DNA of 19,270 bases, taken from contig NW_019091358.1 of NCBI RefSeq assembly GCF_001949145.1, positions 1,367,467-1,386,736 of the forward strand. The letters are read 5' to 3'. Every line of letters begins with the position of its first letter. The first letter of the stretch is position 1. The notes beneath the pieces are model-generated. The model was given only the letters and a program-made list of their open reading frames with translations. It searched no databases and was not told the origin of the DNA. Positions 8,264 through 17,967 of the stretch are shown piece by piece. The translations under genes and the position numbers were made by a program. This stretch comes from Acanthaster planci (Eukaryota > Echinodermata > Asteroidea > Valvatida > Acanthasteridae).

Positions 8264-9829
8264 CTGGCCGCGTGAGGTCCTGATTTGTCCACTGCAAACG
8301 TACATGTACACAACAATTTCACACTTCTTGTTTTCTCTCAAATGTATACCGACTTCCGCCCGCCTGTGCCCTACATGCGCCCATAATTTTATACATGGAC
8401 TTCTTTTTCCATATAACTTGATTTCCATCTGTTGGAATTTTCATGACCGTACCCGACTTGCGCAGAGATAGCGTCTCCTACCAACTTCGCTAGCCAGAAT
8501 AGCACCAACTTCAGACTACAGAACTAAAATCATGACTGTTCGCAGAACAGCATGCAGCCATTATGTGCCGATCGTCCCTGTGGATTGACGCATAATCCAC
8601 CAGTTTAGTTCCAACAATTAAGGCACCCATGTCGCAGCTCAAGCAAGTTGGAGCGTCGAACATCGTTCAAACGATGGATGGCTTCGAGTCTCAGTTCTGA
8701 CCTACCAGTTTGGAACCAGGCCCTGGGGCATGGCCGCACTACCGGTTATCAATAGCCGATTTTATTTATCAGTACAGAGAGAAAGACTCTTGGAAGACAA
8801 TTATTCGAGAGGTCATTGACCATCTAGGCTGCGAGGGTTGCAGCCAAAAGTAAAATGTGAATGACAATGAGATTTTACAAATTGGTCAACAGCGGACGTT
8901 CGAGTTTAATTATTATTGTACGTGTGCAACTGAGTATCGATTGAAGTATAGTTCGAGCTCGAATGTTATACCCTCGCATTATTCCTCATAATAATGATAA
9001 TCAAACATCGGTACTTTTCTAAATATTGTGGTTGGATGGACTTATTTAGGAAAAATATCAGACGACTTGAACTGTGCAAAGTTTCCACAACATGGATATG
9101 AAATTAGTCGCGTTAACTCGGCGGATTCACACTTGTCGCCAAACTGAACACAAACGCCAATTTGGTAGGAGAAAATAAATTATTTGGCTGTGAATTCGCA
9201 AAAAAAAATAAGATTTCAACTCGGGCGAATTTTACTGCACACGTTTTCGTGTACTCAACTCTGTTGGAGTTTATTTCAAATGTCACAACTAAGCTCAATG
9301 TAATGAAGCTAGAAAAATAAAGATGGCAACAGATGGGGGCGCCATTCAAAATAATTATGTATTGTAGATATGCTGCGCTTTTAAAAAGTTAGAAAATATT
9401 CATACTTTCCTGACAAGTGGGGGCTTTGTTGGTGTGTCATCCAAGAATTATATAGGCCTATAGCTATTCAAAGTTTGTTTTATAAATGTATTTTTGAGAA
9501 AACTTTGTTTACTGGCCTTCTGTTATGAACTCAAAAACACCAATTCAATTCGAAGATTCACCAATTCGAAGTAAAGAAAATTTAGGGCCGCAAAATTATC
9601 AAAAATCCTGGATTTTGATACTGAAAGGGCTGTAATGTTGAGCCTTCTACCCGGGGTGACATCACACAAATGTAGCACAAAAATGAATGGAACACAGCGG
9701 CTTAATTTCAAGGAAACCAAATAAATCCCAATCATTACTACTACCACTGTTGTCATTGCCCCTGTCCCCACAAACACTTCTAAAAGTTCTAAGATGTGGT
9801 AAAATTCATGATATATCGTATCTGCTCAC
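8264..9829. other. Non-coding stretch
   Basis: No recognisable coding exon on either strand. The frames at 8243-8428, 9113-9349 and 9523-9777 (minus) and 9687-9908 (plus) lack domains. A weak tRNA-like phrase lies at about 8633-8705. The palindrome TAGGCCTA occurs at 9453. I see nothing else that I can support. Confidence 0.4.
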
Positions 9830-9912
9830 CTTGATATACTGGGGTCTCGACATCTTTGGCTGCGGTTGTCGTGTGATCGGTTCTAGTCTCCTGAGATGGT
9901 ACTGTTGACACG
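9830..9912 (-). CDS. Candidate internal exon, unknown gene
   Basis: On the minus strand an 83-bp block is bounded by a strong acceptor (CCCTTTTTTCATTGCCAG, border 9913/9912) and a good donor (TATATCAAG|GTGAGC, border 9830/9829). Two frames are open. One gives STVPSQETRTDHTTTAAKDV and then ETPVYQ, starting in phase 2 and ending in phase 1, a polar Thr-rich peptide. The other contains an ATG, giving MSRPQYIK and ending in phase 0. The phase-1 end could in principle join the PLAC8-like exon at 2027, but the joined codon would be Gly where the family usually has Cys, and an exon with the domain start would still be missing. No domain recognised. Confidence 0.3.
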
Positions 9913-10819
9913 CTGGCAATGAAAAAAGGGCATTTCTTTAATTCAGGGGAACATGTCACATCCTTATAGATCGAGCTTTGCTTCCTCGTACATACAGATC
10001 GGTACTTTTTGAAGTTGTAGTGGTAAGGGATGAGCAAAGAAGACATACTTTGTCAGGCAAATTCATGGTCACAGCTCTGGTTGTTTGTTAGATAACCGCG
10101 ACTCATAGGCGCTATGTTTTACCACATTTGACCTAAGATATGCACCCTACCGACACGTACCCCAAAACATTGAAAAGAGTGAAGGCCGTTGCCCCCCCCT
10201 TTGAAATTTTAAATTGTACAAAACCTATGTAATCACTTTTCGGTGCCACCTTCCCCCAAAAAGCATGTGCGCTATACCCAGGTGCCCCAGAGTTACTCCT
10301 CAGTTTGAGAAGCAACCAATTCCCTAGGATAACGACAAAGTAGAACGTCAGTTCATTAAGACACTTCATTCAGCGTAGCGATTGCCACACACGTCGACTA
10401 AACTGTAAAAAAGGGGGGGTAGCACTAATTAACGTTTTCCGATTTTCAGGTGTACGGGGTGGTGTTTTTCGTAGGAAACGGACCAAGAGGAATTGTGTTG
10501 CATCCATATACGCACGTAACAACTCCTGATGCATATGTACTTGTGTTTTGCAGCTTCCATAATGTCTGAATACACATTCGGGAAAACCACCACAAGTGTA
10601 GGATTGAAATAATCAAACGAGAACAAAAGGAACTTTGACAACTACGACAATATTTTACATCAACTGTGGCGAGTTTCTTACCGGGATGGTTGATTCGAAA
10701 TGTCCTGACCCTCCCCAGCGCCATCATGGCGGTCATCGTGTACCCCCGTAATGGCCGGTGGCCCCAAACTTTGGAAAAAAGTTAAATCGTTGACCTTTCC
10801 GACTTTTTTTTCGCAACAG
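9913..10819. other. Mostly non-coding stretch with G/C runs
   Basis: An eight-base C run (10192-10199) and a seven-base G run (10413-10419) mark material resembling the body of the G-rich MITEs, but I cannot define ends. Minus-strand frames at 10133-10369 and 10446-10736 have no domain. The latter runs into a donor-like CCCG|GTAAGA at 10682/10681, which could be chance. A plus-strand hydrophobic frame at about 10645-10770 is also unassigned. Confidence 0.3.
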
Positions 10820-11042
10820 AGAATCAAGGAAGTCAACGTAGTCATTGCCATAAGTCTCGGCCAACGGGAAACTGACATGATCGTGACTAAGACGTTAGAA
10901 ATGATTCATCGGATCGGGGGTGCAGGAATGCGGCTATGAGATGGAACGGGCCAGGTGGTCGCACATCGTCTGCAAGAAGCAGGATCTTCTGAAAGATCCG
11001 CAGGTCTTCAACTCCACGAACAAGCCGGGCACTCCTAGATAA
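10820..11042 (+). CDS. Candidate terminal exon, unknown protein, with one frame change
   Basis: A good acceptor (pyrimidine tract ending CGCAACAG at 10819) opens a frame giving RIKEVNVVIAISLGQRETDM and on to EMIHRIG (to about 10917). The next frame then continues as ECGYEMERARWSHIVCKKQD, LLKDPQVFNSTNKPGTPR and a TAA at 11040-11042. The switch falls in the five-G run at 10916-10920, so one base too many there, through error or mutation, would explain it. Codon choice is G/C-ending and the composition looks like real protein. I do not recognise the family. The second half could instead be a separate exon, since TGCAG just before 10926 is acceptor-like. No upstream exon can be assigned with confidence. 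Confidence 0.4.
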
Positions 11043-11654
11043 CACATCATCAGTGCCCCCCAGCCCTTAAATTAACCGTCCATAAGTCGTTCAAAGCCGC
11101 CGGAACGATTAGCATGAAGACAGATCAGGCATCGATTCAACGAACGCCGGTTGGTTCATTATGCTATTGGAAGCACACAACTTGGCCAACAATTTGCAGG
11201 TTGAAATTCCACTGGCAATTTTCCAGACACTTCAAGTACGTCTTTCCTATTTCTGTACGCCTATTATTCGCGAAGTAATGGCCCATCTATTCTTAGACAG
11301 TCCATACTTGTTCCATATTCCAGACATGTGAGTAGTACATGTACCATGGAGGTGGTATAAGATCATGGCAGTTTCAGAAAAAAACTGTCAGTGATTATCT
11401 CTCTCGTCCCCTCTCTATTCAACTTCAATTCAAGTCTATTACGAGCCAACCACAATCGATTCATCTAGTAACAAGCTATTAAACATGGCAGAAAATCGTT
11501 TCGTCTTTTACGGTACTTATTCAGTACTCCGTGCACGCGGCCCAGCTTTTTTTGTGACTTGATTTGTTAGTAGTAAAGTTAACGCTAACCTAATTGAACG
11601 GAACTTAATTGCCTTTCTTTCCAAACATTGCTCACATCCTAAGAAGTTTGAAAA
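11043..11654. other. Non-coding stretch
   Basis: Follows the candidate terminal exon and could include its 3' UTR, but I see no AATAAA close downstream. The short purine/pyrimidine blocks and ACATGTAC at 11337-11344 do not form a feature. Confidence 0.4.
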
Positions 11655-11885
11655 CTAATTGGCTGTGGCCTTGCGCCTAAGCTATGGGTTTGTAACTTCC
11701 AATCACCGGGCCAAGGATTCGAATCCAGCAGTGACTTTTTGCCAGGGCAAGTCACCTTATCCGTCAGCTTACTTCTGGAGGGCAGAGAGGGTTATCTTTT
11801 TTTAGGTTGATCAGCCAGATGATAAAGTCTGAAATGCTGCACTTAGCTCTACAGGGAGCTGAGATATGGTTTTGAGAATACTTCT
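11655..11885 (+). mobile_element. tRNA-derived SINE, copy 1
   Basis: A pol III A-box-like phrase (GTGGCCTTGCGCCTAAG, near 11666) is followed about 45 bp later by a B box, GGATTCGAATCC (11714-11725). It shares several phrases in the same order with the copy at 18868: TTTGTAACTTC after the A box, TTCGAA with CCAGC at the B box, a GTCAC segment, and a 3' part with AGCTCTACAGGGAGCTG then ATGGTTTTGAGAA. Both are on the plus strand. The 3' limit and target duplication are unclear. Confidence 0.6.
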
Positions 11886-11954
11886 GTGCATGATCAACAA
11901 GAATCATGATGACGTGACGCCCTGAGGACTACGGCAGGATACTTGTGGACGTGC

Positions 11955-12017
11955 ACTTATAAGACTTTTATAACACTTATAACACTTTTATGACACTTAT
12001 AACACTTTTATAAGACT
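11955..12017. repeat. 20-bp tandem repeat, three copies
   Basis: Units start at 11955, 11975 and 11995: ACTTATAAGACTTTTATAAC, ACTTATAACACTTTTATGAC and ACTTATAACACTTTTATAAG, with a further ACT. Each unit is itself a near-duplicate of a 10-mer. Confidence 0.95.
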
Positions 12018-12405
12018 AATTTTGAAGGACATGACCTTTGAAAATCTGTCTTCAACAAAGCACACGGAAATTTGAGATTCGTTAAATCGTTAAGGGCGAA
12101 AATGCTAATTGCATTTTGAAGCAGGGAGTGTTTGAGGGTATGTTAAACTCCTCTTGCCAATAGACAAATCCGATGAGACTCCATTCCGACGGAGGGACCA
12201 TTTACTCTCTGGCAGCTGTCTCGACCTGAGCGCGCGCACTTCGGCAATTGACTGTTGGTCAAGGAGAAATTTTGCGCGTACGCACCCCTTGCGTGCGAAC
12301 AGGATGGCCCCGTAGTAATAGCTTCTACTTTTGGTCACGCATTACTCGTACCTTTAATATAATTATTTTCCTACCTATGCACATTTTGTCGTCCCCGTTC
12401 GGCAG

Positions 12406-12486
12406 CCGAGTCACACTAGCGCTGGCCACCGTGAAGGTTGTCGTGTTCCCCGAGGTCGACTTCAGGCAGACGACATTGGATGCTGG
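12406..12486 (+). CDS. Candidate 81-bp internal exon, unknown gene
   Basis: Strong borders: a pyrimidine-rich tract ending CCCCGTTCGGCAG (12405) and a near-perfect donor GCTGG|GTAAGA (12486/12487). Two plus-strand frames stay open. One gives VTLALATVKVVVFPEVDFRQ and then TTLDAG; the other, phase 0 at both ends, gives PSHTSAGHREGCRVPRGRLQ and on. The minus strand is also open here, as part of a 128-codon frame reading NVVCLKSTSGNTTTFTVASA, so the coding strand is uncertain. No family recognised. The local G+C content is higher than in the flanks. Confidence 0.28.
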
Positions 12487-12489
12487 GTA

Positions 12490-13935
12490 AGATGACTGGG
12501 CTTCCTCGCGTCTCGTCTGTGGAGCAGAACTTCCCCTTGACCGGTAAGGAGCCGACGGGAGAGTGTTACTCTCGCAGCGCGCGGTGGAGAACCCGGGATC
12601 AGAGGGGAATTCCCGCCGCAGGTCCCTCGTGGGGTAAGTCTCATAAAGCAAGTCTGGGACACTCCGCCAAGGTCCAACCATTATTGTCACCTCTCCAAGA
12701 GAACCAAACAAACCAAGGCAGACACGAATCCTGACGTCAACTTTGCGGTCACCAGGGCCTCGCTACGTCCCTTCAAATAAACATGCTCCCTCAGTCAGTA
12801 AAACCCACCTCTGAACTTTGCAAGAAGATTAGTCGGCCATTTTAATTGTCGGCTTTCCGGTACCCCTCCCGGTTTCTAGTCACGTGTTGCCAACGCTTCT
12901 GTTGGAACGTTCCAGAGTTTAATCCTTTCCGGAAATCCGTCGTTGTCGGTCGGCACTGCGCAGCGCTCGTTGCCTTATCACATTGGACATTCTACCATTA
13001 ACAGACGAATATTAAAATGAGAAAAGGAAGCTTGGGCATCGGTGTATTTTTAACAGCAGCTTGATTTTAACAGTGATGACTAATGGGGGGTCCTAATATA
13101 TCTCAATTTAAGAGCCGTGTTGACTGTCTTTAATGCATGGTACATCTTAGGCAGAAAACCTAATTTGGGTCTACATTGCTCAAGTTCTGTCCAACTTCGT
13201 CAACATGAAGAAGGCTACATGTAACCATTTCCCGGAATGTAGCTGATTACGTATAGAATGGCTAGAGATCTTGAGCTGAACATATAGTCCATCAGCAACT
13301 ATGTGGGTATGACGAAACCATTCTCTTTTATGAGACCTTCAGACCCGCAATTATGATCCTCAGACTTTTTTGGCCTTTATCGGCACTGGAAATTATGTTT
13401 CAGTCCCTGAGTCTAATCCTGATTGATTGTTTAGAGAAGCTTGGGGTCAGCGTAAATTCTAGCCACGTGACCCTAGTTTTCAAAAGGATTAGATTAGATT
13501 TGTAGATTTGGCTCAATTTGTAGATTTTGGTGTGAACGGGTCTTGGACTGGACGAAATGCATACAGAATTATTACCTCCAAAAATCTAATTCACCAAAAT
13601 AGCTTCCAAAATATTTGCACTGTATATTGGTTTGATAAAAAACGGGCGTGTAACAGTGATATAGCGCAGAACCCCCGGAGAATAAAAGAAAAATAGAAAC
13701 GGACAATGTGTGTTCCTGATGACTTGTTTCAAAAATACCTCATACGCGGACCTTCTTTTAAATAAGAAAATGGCACACGGGTAAGTCTGGCTGGAGCACT
13801 TATAAGATTACTTACAAAGGCTGTGGCGAGAAAATGAAAAATGAAATTGAGGTTATGTTGCAACTGCCAAAATTTAGTAGAGCAATCGATTATAGGCACT
13901 ACGCATCGTCTGAATATTCGTTTTCAGTAAAAAAG
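12490..13935. other. Non-coding stretch
   Basis: A G+C-rich part up to about 12640 gives way to AT-rich DNA. An AATAAA at 12775-12780 on the plus strand could serve a transcript using the candidate exon upstream, but nothing ties them together. The frames here, including 13508-13696 (plus), show no domain. Confidence 0.35.
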
Positions 13936-13973
13936 AATACCCCCCCCCCATCTGAGAACTGGATACACCACTG
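13936..13973. mobile_element. hAT-like MITE end fragment (right terminus)
   Basis: A ten-base C run (13940-13949) leads to GGATACACCACTG. Its reverse complement starts CAGTGGTGTATCCAG, matching the CAGTGGCGTAGCCAGG-type terminus. A possible left partner at 13654 (CAGTGATATAG) lacks a matching target octamer, so the left limit is undefined. Confidence 0.4.
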
Positions 13974-14100
13974 TGCGCAGCGGGCAAGGGGAAAATAGGC
14001 CTACACGATAAATTTGATTAATTTTGGCGTCTACGACGGTTAGTACAAGCACTGTACGACACCAGCTGAATTCTTTAGCACTGACATTAACCTGCACAAT

Positions 14101-14140
14101 TAAGGGCTGATCCAGAACATAGTTTTTGAAGGGGGTTCCA
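14101..14140. mobile_element. Fragment of the CRAGGGCGGATC-type MITE terminus
   Basis: AAGGGCTGATCCAGA differs by one base from the terminal AGGGCGGATCCAG of the element at 2535 over 13 positions, and is followed by a G run as in that family. No right end found downstream. Confidence 0.3.
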
Positions 14141-14774
14141 ACTATAATGGAGGTTGTCTTTATATATGTTATCTTCATTATTGGCTTTCTCGATCAGTTG
14201 TGAGGATAAATTTCGTGTTTTTCTACACGCCGCAGTGAGGAAAGGAAAGGAAATATTGTCTTGGGTCAAAACTAGCTGACTGTAGGGGATGTGGAAAGGG
14301 AACCTCAAGAAGTTCCCCAAAGCGGCAAAGATATTAGCAGTGTCTCCTCTTCAAGTTGGTCACCACATCTTGAGTAGGCCATGCGTGCTTTCAGCTGACT
14401 GCAGTTCAACGAGGGAAAATAGCTCCAGATGGTATGCGAGAAAACAGTACTTTGACAGTGGCATGCATTACTGTCCCCAATTCTTAACAAGGACATATTA
14501 CAGAAAAACCCACTACTGGCAAAATATAGACCTATATATAACAATATACAACATGTACCAACCAAACATTTCTGACACTGCAGGGTCCATGCGATATGCG
14601 TAGGTAAATCAGTTTCACGTTTCACTCAGAACGTGCAGGAACACGAACCAGTTAAGCACCCAAAACCCTTGATATCGGGGTCTAAATGAGAAGTCGAAAC
14701 TTACTTCAAAATACGTCGCGGACCCCTCCCCCTGGCTCATATCAGCATGGATCCCACTCGAGTGATATTGCAGT
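14141..14774. other. Non-coding stretch
   Basis: Two overlapping frames of about 105 codons on opposite strands (14289-14603 plus, 14305-14625 minus) both look like chance. No domain, splice pair or repeat is supported. Confidence 0.35.
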
Positions 14775-14960
14775 CAGCGGCGTAGCCAGGATTCCTAGCA
14801 CGGGGGGGCGAGCGGGGGGCTTCACGCTTGAATTAATGTTGGACATACATGTACATAATGATCGCGATTACATCAGGGTATGCATGTTTTCGTTTCCGAA
14901 ATGCACGTGGGGGGCGACGATTTTTCATTGGGGGTGTGCGCCCCATGAGATTGATTCCAT
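14775..14960. mobile_element. Truncated G-rich hAT-like MITE (CAGCGGCGTAGCCAGG end)
   Basis: Begins CAGCGGCGTAGCCAGGATTC, then a seven-base G run (14802-14808) and AGCGGGGGGC. Further G-rich blocks lie at 14907-14940. This terminus and G-rich layout are familiar from short nonautonomous elements in marine invertebrates (from memory). No right terminus or repeat of the left octamer ATTGCAGT is found, so it is probably 3'-truncated and the end is approximate. Confidence 0.5.
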
Positions 14961-15124
14961 GGTGACGTACCCGCAAACCCATTTCTCTCACAAAATATTG
15001 CACGTTAGCCGTGTTAGTCTTTCCTCGAGGCTCGAGGGCCATTATGCGTGCCGCGTGAGTGAGCTTCAATAGTTACGCTTCGCGGGGTGTACATGTACGT
15101 GTGCAAAAGCGTCCACATAACTGG

Positions 15125-15283
15125 GTGTGCATGTACATGTACGTGCACATGTACGTGTACGTGCACATGTACGTGTACGTGCACATGTACGTGTACGTGC
15201 ACATGTACGTGCACATGTACGTGCACATGTACATGTACGTGCACATGTACATGTACGTGCACATGTACATGTACGTACGCACA
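15125..15283. repeat. ACATGTACGTGC minisatellite, fully alternating purine-pyrimidine
   Basis: 159 bp in which purines and pyrimidines alternate without a break. It is built from hexamers ACATGT, ACGTGT and ACGTGC assembled into higher units: three 18-mers ACATGTACGTGTACGTGC, then two 12-mers ACATGTACGTGC, then 18-mers ACATGTACATGTACGTGC. Because no hexamer contains a stop, all six frames are open (His-Val, Cys-Thr, Met-Tyr-Val runs); none is a gene. Confidence 0.97.
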
Positions 15284-15289
15284 ACTGAT

Positions 15290-16524
15290 GCTCACTTACG
15301 GAGCTCCGTGCGCAACTGAAAGCAGGTTGTTACATGCATCTTTAATTAATAGCCGAAGGCATGTACATGTACATGTGCGGTACATCATGTACAAGTGGCC
15401 ACTGTGAACGTGATTGTTCTTCATGCGCCAGCTTGCTTAGTTGTTAAAATTACCGACAACGGCAAAGGTACGTGAGCTGCCCCCACGCACCATTTTAGCT
15501 GTGACTGCTTTAACGTTTGACTCCATCCAACTTCAACCCTCGGGTGCTACCTAGCCATGTTAGCTATTTGGCATTTATACCTCCATGCATCGCTTCTTGT
15601 TGGGAACGTGGAAGAAAGATCCCCATACACGTACATGGACATCACATTTTACCCTGTGCATACACCCTACGAGACTGGTTTGAAAAATTGTGTTTTCTGA
15701 AGTGAATACTTCAACAGTTTTACTGCTAAATTTGACTTTTAGGACATTTTGTGCTTTTAAATGGCTAGCCTACTAGTACTAGTAGTAGATGGCCTAGTAC
15801 ATGTTGGTCACTTCAGGGAAAGATTTGTTGCATCTGTGCCATGTAGGTGAGTTCTCCCCATACAGGCCATAACCAGTACTCTTGCCCTTTTTAGGAAAAG
15901 GAAAACATAGGAGGTGTCAGTTGTGATTGATCAGGTGATCACACAGTGACAGTTATTGAGAGTGCATGCCAGCTAGCGCTACTTGGAGTACTGATTTTCT
16001 GTAGTCTGGATGGGCAAATTGCTTCAGAATTTCACCACTTTAATGAGGATATAACTTATAAGGTGAATAAACCTTGTGGGGAAATATGCAATATCAAGCA
16101 ATTTACAGATGCCCAGTTTAGGCACGTATTGATGACAGTATTTGTCAACAAAATGGGTCCAAAGAATGTTTGCCCAAGAAACGGGAGGAATTGTTCTAAT
16201 GATCATGGCAGCTACATGTACCAGACATTAGTCAAAATAGCCGGTATTTTCTGGTCTTGGAACTAGACCAATCCCAAGCTACATAGTCTCAGCAGCACCT
16301 AGGACTGAGGGCTATAATGTCTTAATCATTAAACACACACTACCCTGGCCGGCTATCAATTGTGCCCAGGCCATTATTGTTAGGAAAGTTGACAACAAAT
16401 TTAGAGACAAAAACTACAACATTTTGTCCCCCACAATATCAACATGTATGGTTCAACACTGGTGTCCCTAAAACCATTTGTCATGAAAGGTTTAAATAAC
16501 TTTCCTCTTTCATTAAAATTCCAG
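15290..16524. other. Non-coding or 5' region of the Lys-repeat gene
   Basis: Possible promoter or first-intron region of the gene that begins at 16525. It holds ACATGTACATGT near 15361 and CTAGTACTAGTAGTAG at 15772-15787. The 106-codon frame at 15946-16266 starts with a hydrophobic stretch like a signal peptide but has no known domain or splice support. No TATA box or 5' exon can be fixed. Confidence 0.3.
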
Positions 16525-16606
16525 GGCATGAAGCGAGCTAGGGCAAACAGCACTGATCGTGCACAGAAGCGCAGATGTGGGGATTTAGCCTCCCAGCCCA
16601 AATATG
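16525..16606 (+). CDS. Lys-repeat gene, candidate first coding exon
   Basis: The acceptor is a pyrimidine-rich tract ending AAAATTCCAG (16524). Three bases later comes an ATG at 16528 with G at -3. The donor is AAATATG|GTAACA (16606/16607). The encoded start is MKRARANSTDRAQKRRCGDL followed by ASQPKY, a basic peptide with two Lys/Arg clusters that could act as a nuclear localisation signal (inference). It ends in phase 1, matching the phase-1 start at 17411. An acceptor just before the ATG implies a non-coding 5' exon upstream, or that the ATG is internal. Confidence 0.45.
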
Positions 16607-17410
16607 GTAACAAGATGCCGTTTTTTGTGTGAATTTCCAAGGTGTAAGGCAACCAAGTCCCCAAGTTTTAACGGTCTTAGTGATCAGTGTAAACCTTACA
16701 AATTCATTTGAACCATCTCAAGGCCGTTCCCTAGTCTGAGTGTCCTTCGTTGTTCACTGGATCCCGCAGCTGCAAAACAGCATGTGACGTGTGCGCACAC
16801 AATTTATGTGATCCCTTGTGCTAGCCACTACGAGCTGACTTTTATAAACTGTGGCATCATTTTGTGCAGAAATCTGCTCAAGGTTGTTGATCATTCATAG
16901 GTGTCAGCTGACCATACTTTGCCATCAGGTGACTAGATCAGCTGATAGGTAGCCTCCATGAAGGTGTAATCAAGAGGGTTTTAGGCCTTGTTAATGTGCT
17001 TTTCTTTAGTTTTGGATGACAAATATCAGTACTTATGTACAAATACTGTATGGACCAACATCAGCTCAACTGAATGTCCAGCCAGACTGCATGGTCCAAC
17101 ATGCAAACGGAGCCAGGCATGGATCTGTGCCTCCCATATTTTTCTTTACGCCATTAAACTTGCTCTAACTGAAGGCCCAAAATGCATGTCTGCGTAACTG
17201 TCAAAAACTAGGACTCAAGCATCATTAATCAGCTAATATGCACAGATATCATAAATACATCTGCAATTGAGCATCCAGTACACAGATTAACCATCTGTAT
17301 GTACCATGTCTCAATTCTGTAAGTTTATATACCTAAACTTATCAACAGTACTGACCTATCTTAGCGCTTTACCAGTACATGGTTGCATTCTGATGATGTT
17401 ACCCTTGCAG
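16607..17410 (+). other. Probable intron 1 of the Lys-repeat gene
   Basis: Begins GTAACA and ends CCCTTGCAG, giving 804 bp. The only long frame inside (16988-17197) has no domain. Confidence 0.4.
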
Positions 17411-17602
17411 CCAGTGACGCAGTTCAGTCTGCGTCCACGCTGAAACCAAAGAGGGTGTCTGAGAGAATTGCAACCAGACAGAAATTAGCACTGGCGGCTG
17501 GAGTGGGCCATCGTCCCAAGGTTGCCGGCAAGGCAGAGCAGCATCGCAAGCTGGTGGCCGCAGTCAGGGAGAGCATCAAACCCGTGGAGACAGCCAAGGA
17601 AG
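17411..17602 (+). CDS. Lys-repeat gene, candidate middle exon
   Basis: Acceptor TTACCCTTGCAG (17410); an alternative CAG at 17422 keeps the same frame. The peptide runs SDAVQSASTLKPKRVSERIA, then TRQKLALAAGVGHRPK, EQHRKLVAAVRESIKPVETA and KE. It is Ala, Lys and Arg rich and probably helical. The donor GAAG|GTTGGT (17602/17603) ends it in phase 1, as the next exon needs, but this donor is not strong. A later phase-1 donor, GAAA|GTTTGT near 17641, is an alternative. If the donor is not used, the frame runs on for another 39 codons to a TGA at 17719-17721, ending YKLEK, so a shorter product is possible. No family recognised. Confidence 0.55.
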
Positions 17603-17967
17603 GTTGGTCCAAGACCATTCCTGGTGCCCCATGGTCTGAAAGTTTGTTCACCCCAGTTGCCCCAGATCAATACCAAATCCACCGACGGCCTCTAGAAGTT
17701 ACATATAAATTGGAAAAATGACACTGTACGGCTTTGCCCAAATATTTTTATAAAGCATCGCTCACTAATTTCAAGCCGTTGATGTCTACTCATTGAAGAC
17801 AACACAGCAATTCTGTTTGCGCATACTCTGTCAGTTTCTAATCTTTACGAGTGTACAAATGTTTGTAATCATCGGTTTCATTCATTAGTGCCAAATACAA
17901 CATTCTTATGCAGCACTTAACGCCGACACAAACAGCGGTTCAAATTTTTTGTGTTATTTCGCCGTAG
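17603..17967 (+). other. Probable intron 2 of the Lys-repeat gene
   Basis: About 365 bp from GTTGGT to ATTTCGCCGTAG. Its first 119 bases keep the open frame of the previous exon, so partial retention is possible. Confidence 0.4.

Noticed and set aside
8633-8705. tRNA-like phrase (AGCTCAAGCAAGTTGGAGCG then TTCGAGTC)
   Set aside because: A D-arm and a T-loop-like sequence can be drawn, but the acceptor and T stems do not pair. At most it is a decayed tRNA-derived repeat.
12325-12711. 128-codon minus-strand frame
   Set aside because: Only its downstream part looks protein-like, the upstream part looks random, and the plus strand has better splice borders; kept only as an ambiguity of the 12406-12486 candidate.
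13654-13973. Possible complete MITE between CAGTGATATAG and CCACTG
   Set aside because: The ends match over only a few bases and the flanking octamers (GCGTGTAA and TGCGCAGC) differ; only the right end is kept.
14289-14625. Two overlapping frames of about 105 codons on opposite strands
   Set aside because: Neither has a domain, repeats or splice borders, and their mutual overlap fits chance openness.
15014-15407. Several long open frames on both strands (His-Val, Cys-Thr and Met-Tyr-Val repeats)
   Set aside because: They result from a stop-free 6-bp-based minisatellite and are open in every frame, so they are not evidence of coding.
15946-16266. 106-codon plus-strand frame with a signal-peptide-like start and six cysteines
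   Set aside because: No recognisable domain, no repeated cysteine pattern, and AT-rich surroundings; chance is as likely. Transcript evidence would change this.
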